Origin: Bacteroidota bacterium
Lineage (GTDB): Bacteria; Bacteroidota; Bacteroidia; Bacteroidales; VadinHA17
Direction: 5' to 3'
Assembly: GCA_030628785.1 (NCBI GenBank)
Contig: DAOVQI010000218.1
Span: 1-5,976, forward strand
Length of the DNA stretch: 5,976 bases
Below, piece after piece: positions 4,280-5,976 of this stretch; the first letter of the stretch is position 1; each line of letters starts with the position of its first letter. The position numbers and the translations under genes are program-made. A model generated the notes under the pieces. It did not search any database and was not told the origin of the DNA. It was given only the letters and a program-made list of their open reading frames with translations.

Positions 4280-5809
4280 CTACAGGGGAATATTTCCATG
4301 TTTTTTAGGGGGATTTGAACGTACTTTGTTTTTACACATTTCGAGGGCCTGAATGAGTTTCTTCCGGGTTTCTCTTGGATTTATAATTTCATCGATATAT
4401 CCGAGTTCTGCCGCTTTATACGGATTGGCAAAATTGGCTTTATATTCTTCAACCTTGCTTGCTTTATCTTCTTCATTCCGGTAAAGGATGTTTACAGCAC
4501 CCTCAGGACCCATTACGGCAATTTCCGCTGTAGGGTACGCAAGATTAACATCTGCACCAATATGCTTACTCGCCATAACACAGTATGCACCTCCGTATGC
4601 CTTTCTGGTAATTAAAGTAATTTTAGGCACATTAGCTTCGCAATAAGCATATAATAATTGTGCTCCATGCTTAATAATTCCTCCAAACTCCTGGATTGTG
4701 CCTGGAAGGAATCCTGGAACATCTTCAAATGTAATGATGGGTATATTAAAGGCATCACAAAATCTTATGAACCTGGCTCCTTTAATAGATGAGTTTATAT
4801 CGAGAACGCCGGCCTGGACATCAGGTTGATTCGCAACAACTCCAACAGGCCTTCCATTTAACCTAATAAAACCGATAATAAGGTTTTCGGCATAATAGGG
4901 CATAACCTCTAAATAGTTATGATCATCAGCAACGGAGGTTATAATTTCTTTCATATCATAAGGCTTATTGGGATCAGCAGGAATAATAGTCTGAAGTTTT
5001 TCATCTTCCCTGTTGATATCATCGAGACAAGGTTTTACGGGTGGGTCTTCCATATTATTGGATGGTAGAAAACTCAGCAACTCCCTGATTATCATCATGG
5101 CTTGCTCGTCATCTTCAGCAGCAAAATGAGCAACGCCACTTTTTGTATTATGGGTCATTGCTCCGCCAAGTGCATTCTTTGTCACGTCTTCGTGTGTAAC
5201 AGCTTTAATAACATCAGGCCCGGTTACAAACATGTAACTTGTCTTTTTTACCATCACGATGAAGTCGGTTAAAGCCGGGGAATATACTGCTCCACCTGCA
5301 CAAGGACCAAGAATGGCAGAGATTTGCGGAACAACGCCCGAACTCATAACATTCTTGTAAAATATGTCGGCATATCCGGCCAGACTCCGAACACCTTCCT
5401 GTATTCTTGCTCCACCTGAGTCGTTAAGTCCAATCACAGGAGCTCCCATTCTCATGGCCAGATCCATCAACTTTACTATTTTATCAGCATTGGTTCTCGA
5501 CAGGGTGCCACCAAAAACGGTAAAATCCTGTGCAAATACATACACCAATCGTCCATCTATTTTTCCATATCCTGTTATGATTCCGTCTCCTGAAATTTTT
5601 CTTTTGTCCATATCAAAATCCCTGCACTGGTGAACCACGAGTTTGTCGGTTTCGACAAAGGTTCCCGGATCAATCAAATCGTTAATTCGTTCGCGTGCGG
5701 TTTTCTTCCCTGAGCTATGCTGTTTTTCAATTCTATCTTGTCCACCTCCTAATTCAGCAGCTTGATTTCGTTCCTGAAATACTTTGTATTTTTCTTCCAA
5801 TGTTGACAT
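4280..5809 (-). CDS. pccB: Acyl-CoA carboxylase carboxyltransferase (beta) subunit, propionyl-CoA carboxylase / methylmalonyl-CoA decarboxylase type
   Basis: This 509-residue protein has the usual family length. It carries both crotonase-like halves of biotin-dependent carboxyltransferases. In the N-terminal half are the entry segment GGGQDRIEKQH (21-31), TARERI (37-42), FAQDFTVFGG (92-101), SGGARIQEG (131-139) and GPCAGGAVYSPALTDF (168-183), whose Gly pair helps form an oxyanion hole. In the C-terminal half are PGFLPGTIQE (365-374), AYGGAYCVM (404-412), PTAEIAVMGPEGAVN (426-440) and the terminal KKHGNIPL. It moves a carboxyl group between carboxybiotin and an acyl-CoA, most likely propionyl-/methylmalonyl-CoA, in the cytoplasm. 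Whether it works as PccB (carboxylation) or MmdA (sodium-pumping decarboxylase) depends on partners not in the window: no biotin carrier, biotin carboxylase or membrane beta subunit is next to it. ATG 5809 gives the expected N-terminus. The leader is AT-rich without a Shine-Dalgarno. Confidence 0.92.
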   Translation of the reverse strand: MSTLEEKYKVFQERNQAAELGGGQDRIEKQHSSGKKTARERINDLIDPGTFVETDKLVVHQCRDFDMDKRKISGDGIITGYGKIDGRLVYVFAQDFTVFGGTLSRTNADKIVKLMDLAMRMGAPVIGLNDSGGARIQEGVRSLAGYADIFYKNVMSSGVVPQISAILGPCAGGAVYSPALTDFIVMVKKTSYMFVTGPDVIKAVTHEDVTKNALGGAMTHNTKSGVAHFAAEDDEQAMMIIRELLSFLPSNNMEDPPVKPCLDDINREDEKLQTIIPADPNKPYDMKEIITSVADDHNYLEVMPYYAENLIIGFIRLNGRPVGVVANQPDVQAGVLDINSSIKGARFIRFCDAFNIPIITFEDVPGFLPGTIQEFGGIIKHGAQLLYAYCEANVPKITLITRKAYGGAYCVMASKHIGADVNLAYPTAEIAVMGPEGAVNILYRNEEDKASKVEEYKANFANPYKAAELGYIDEIINPRETRKKLIQALEMCKNKVRSNPPKKHGNIPL

Positions 5810-5832
5810 GGTTACAAGAAATTTAAGTTAAT

Positions 5833-5876
5833 GACTCAATTAATTAGAGTCTGTCTATAAACTAAAAGTTTTAGTT
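5833..5876 (-). promoter_or_regulatory. Paired inverted repeats just upstream of the carboxyltransferase gene
   Basis: GACTC (5833-5837) and GAGTC (5847-5851) flank 9 AT bases. Next to them AACTAAAA (5860-5867) and TTTTAGTT (5869-5876) form a perfect 8+8 repeat around one base. They lie 24 to 67 bases upstream of the start codon, where a promoter, operator or leader structure is expected. No exact TAnnTTTG was found in the leader; the nearest is TA-N3-TTTG at 5957-5949 on wording of the minus strand's TATTTTTTG, inside the edge hairpin at 5950-5942. The regulatory role is inferred from position and symmetry only. Confidence 0.35.
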
Positions 5877-5912
5877 ATAAATATGAAAATCACAAATATC
5901 AAGTACCAAATT

Positions 5913-5976
5913 ATTTACCCTGTGAAGTAATTTTAGCTTTGCAAAAAATACTTCGTATTTCACAGGGCAGGTAAAT
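5913..5976. repeat. Bulged inverted repeat at the right edge with alternative folds
   Basis: ATTTAC (5913-5918) pairs with GTAAAT (5971-5976) and CCTGTGAA (5919-5926) with TTCACAGG (5959-5966), leaving GCAG (5967-5970) bulged. A competing hairpin uses GAAGTA (5924-5929) with TACTTC (5949-5954), continuing through TTTT/AAAA and GC/GC to the small loop TTT. The two overlap at 5924-5926 and cannot form in full together. The element reaches the window edge, so it may extend further. Confidence 0.5.

Noticed and set aside
5364..5633. Plus-strand open frame of 89 codons
   Set aside because: It lies opposite the conserved N-terminal half of the carboxyltransferase; coding there is fully explained by that gene.

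Overview
The window looks like chromosomal DNA from an uncultured member of the Bacteroidota, probably class Bacteroidia. Four things point there: a promoter matching the Bacteroidota primary-sigma pattern (TTG, 18 bases, TAnnTTTG); AT-rich leaders without Shine-Dalgarno sequences; small lipoproteins and CotH-like secreted proteins of types I know mainly from that phylum; and a propionate-type acyl-CoA carboxyltransferase. Assignment below class level is not possible from this sequence.

Layout. Positions 1-273 carry no gene; they hold three hairpins and degenerate tandem arrays of period 6 and 7. A small lipoprotein gene (274-711, minus) has its own promoter. An ankyrin-repeat protein with a probable outer-membrane barrel domain follows (885-2336, minus). 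Positions 2337-3029 form a gene-free divergent spacer containing a 110-base imperfect inverted repeat, low-complexity DNA and a period-7 array interrupted by a 32-base GC-rich palindrome. A secreted CotH-type kinase-fold protein (3030-4076, plus) follows. Positions 4077-4279 separate two convergent genes and hold a period-16 array and a period-8 array, the latter interrupted by an identical copy of the 32-base palindrome. The carboxyltransferase gene (4280-5809, minus) comes next, and its upstream region (5810-5976) has several inverted repeats.

The four genes do not form an evident pathway. Three encode envelope proteins (lipoprotein, ankyrin/barrel protein, secreted kinase-fold protein). 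The fourth is a cytoplasmic subunit of acyl-CoA metabolism whose partner subunits lie outside the window.

The most unusual signal is in the spacers. They are built from short-period degenerate arrays (6, 7, 8 and 16 bases) punctuated by GC-rich hairpins. Deleting the same 32 bases at both palindrome sites restores an uninterrupted array at each, one of period 7 and one of period 8. This looks like a miniature palindromic element that inserts cleanly, with little or no target duplication.
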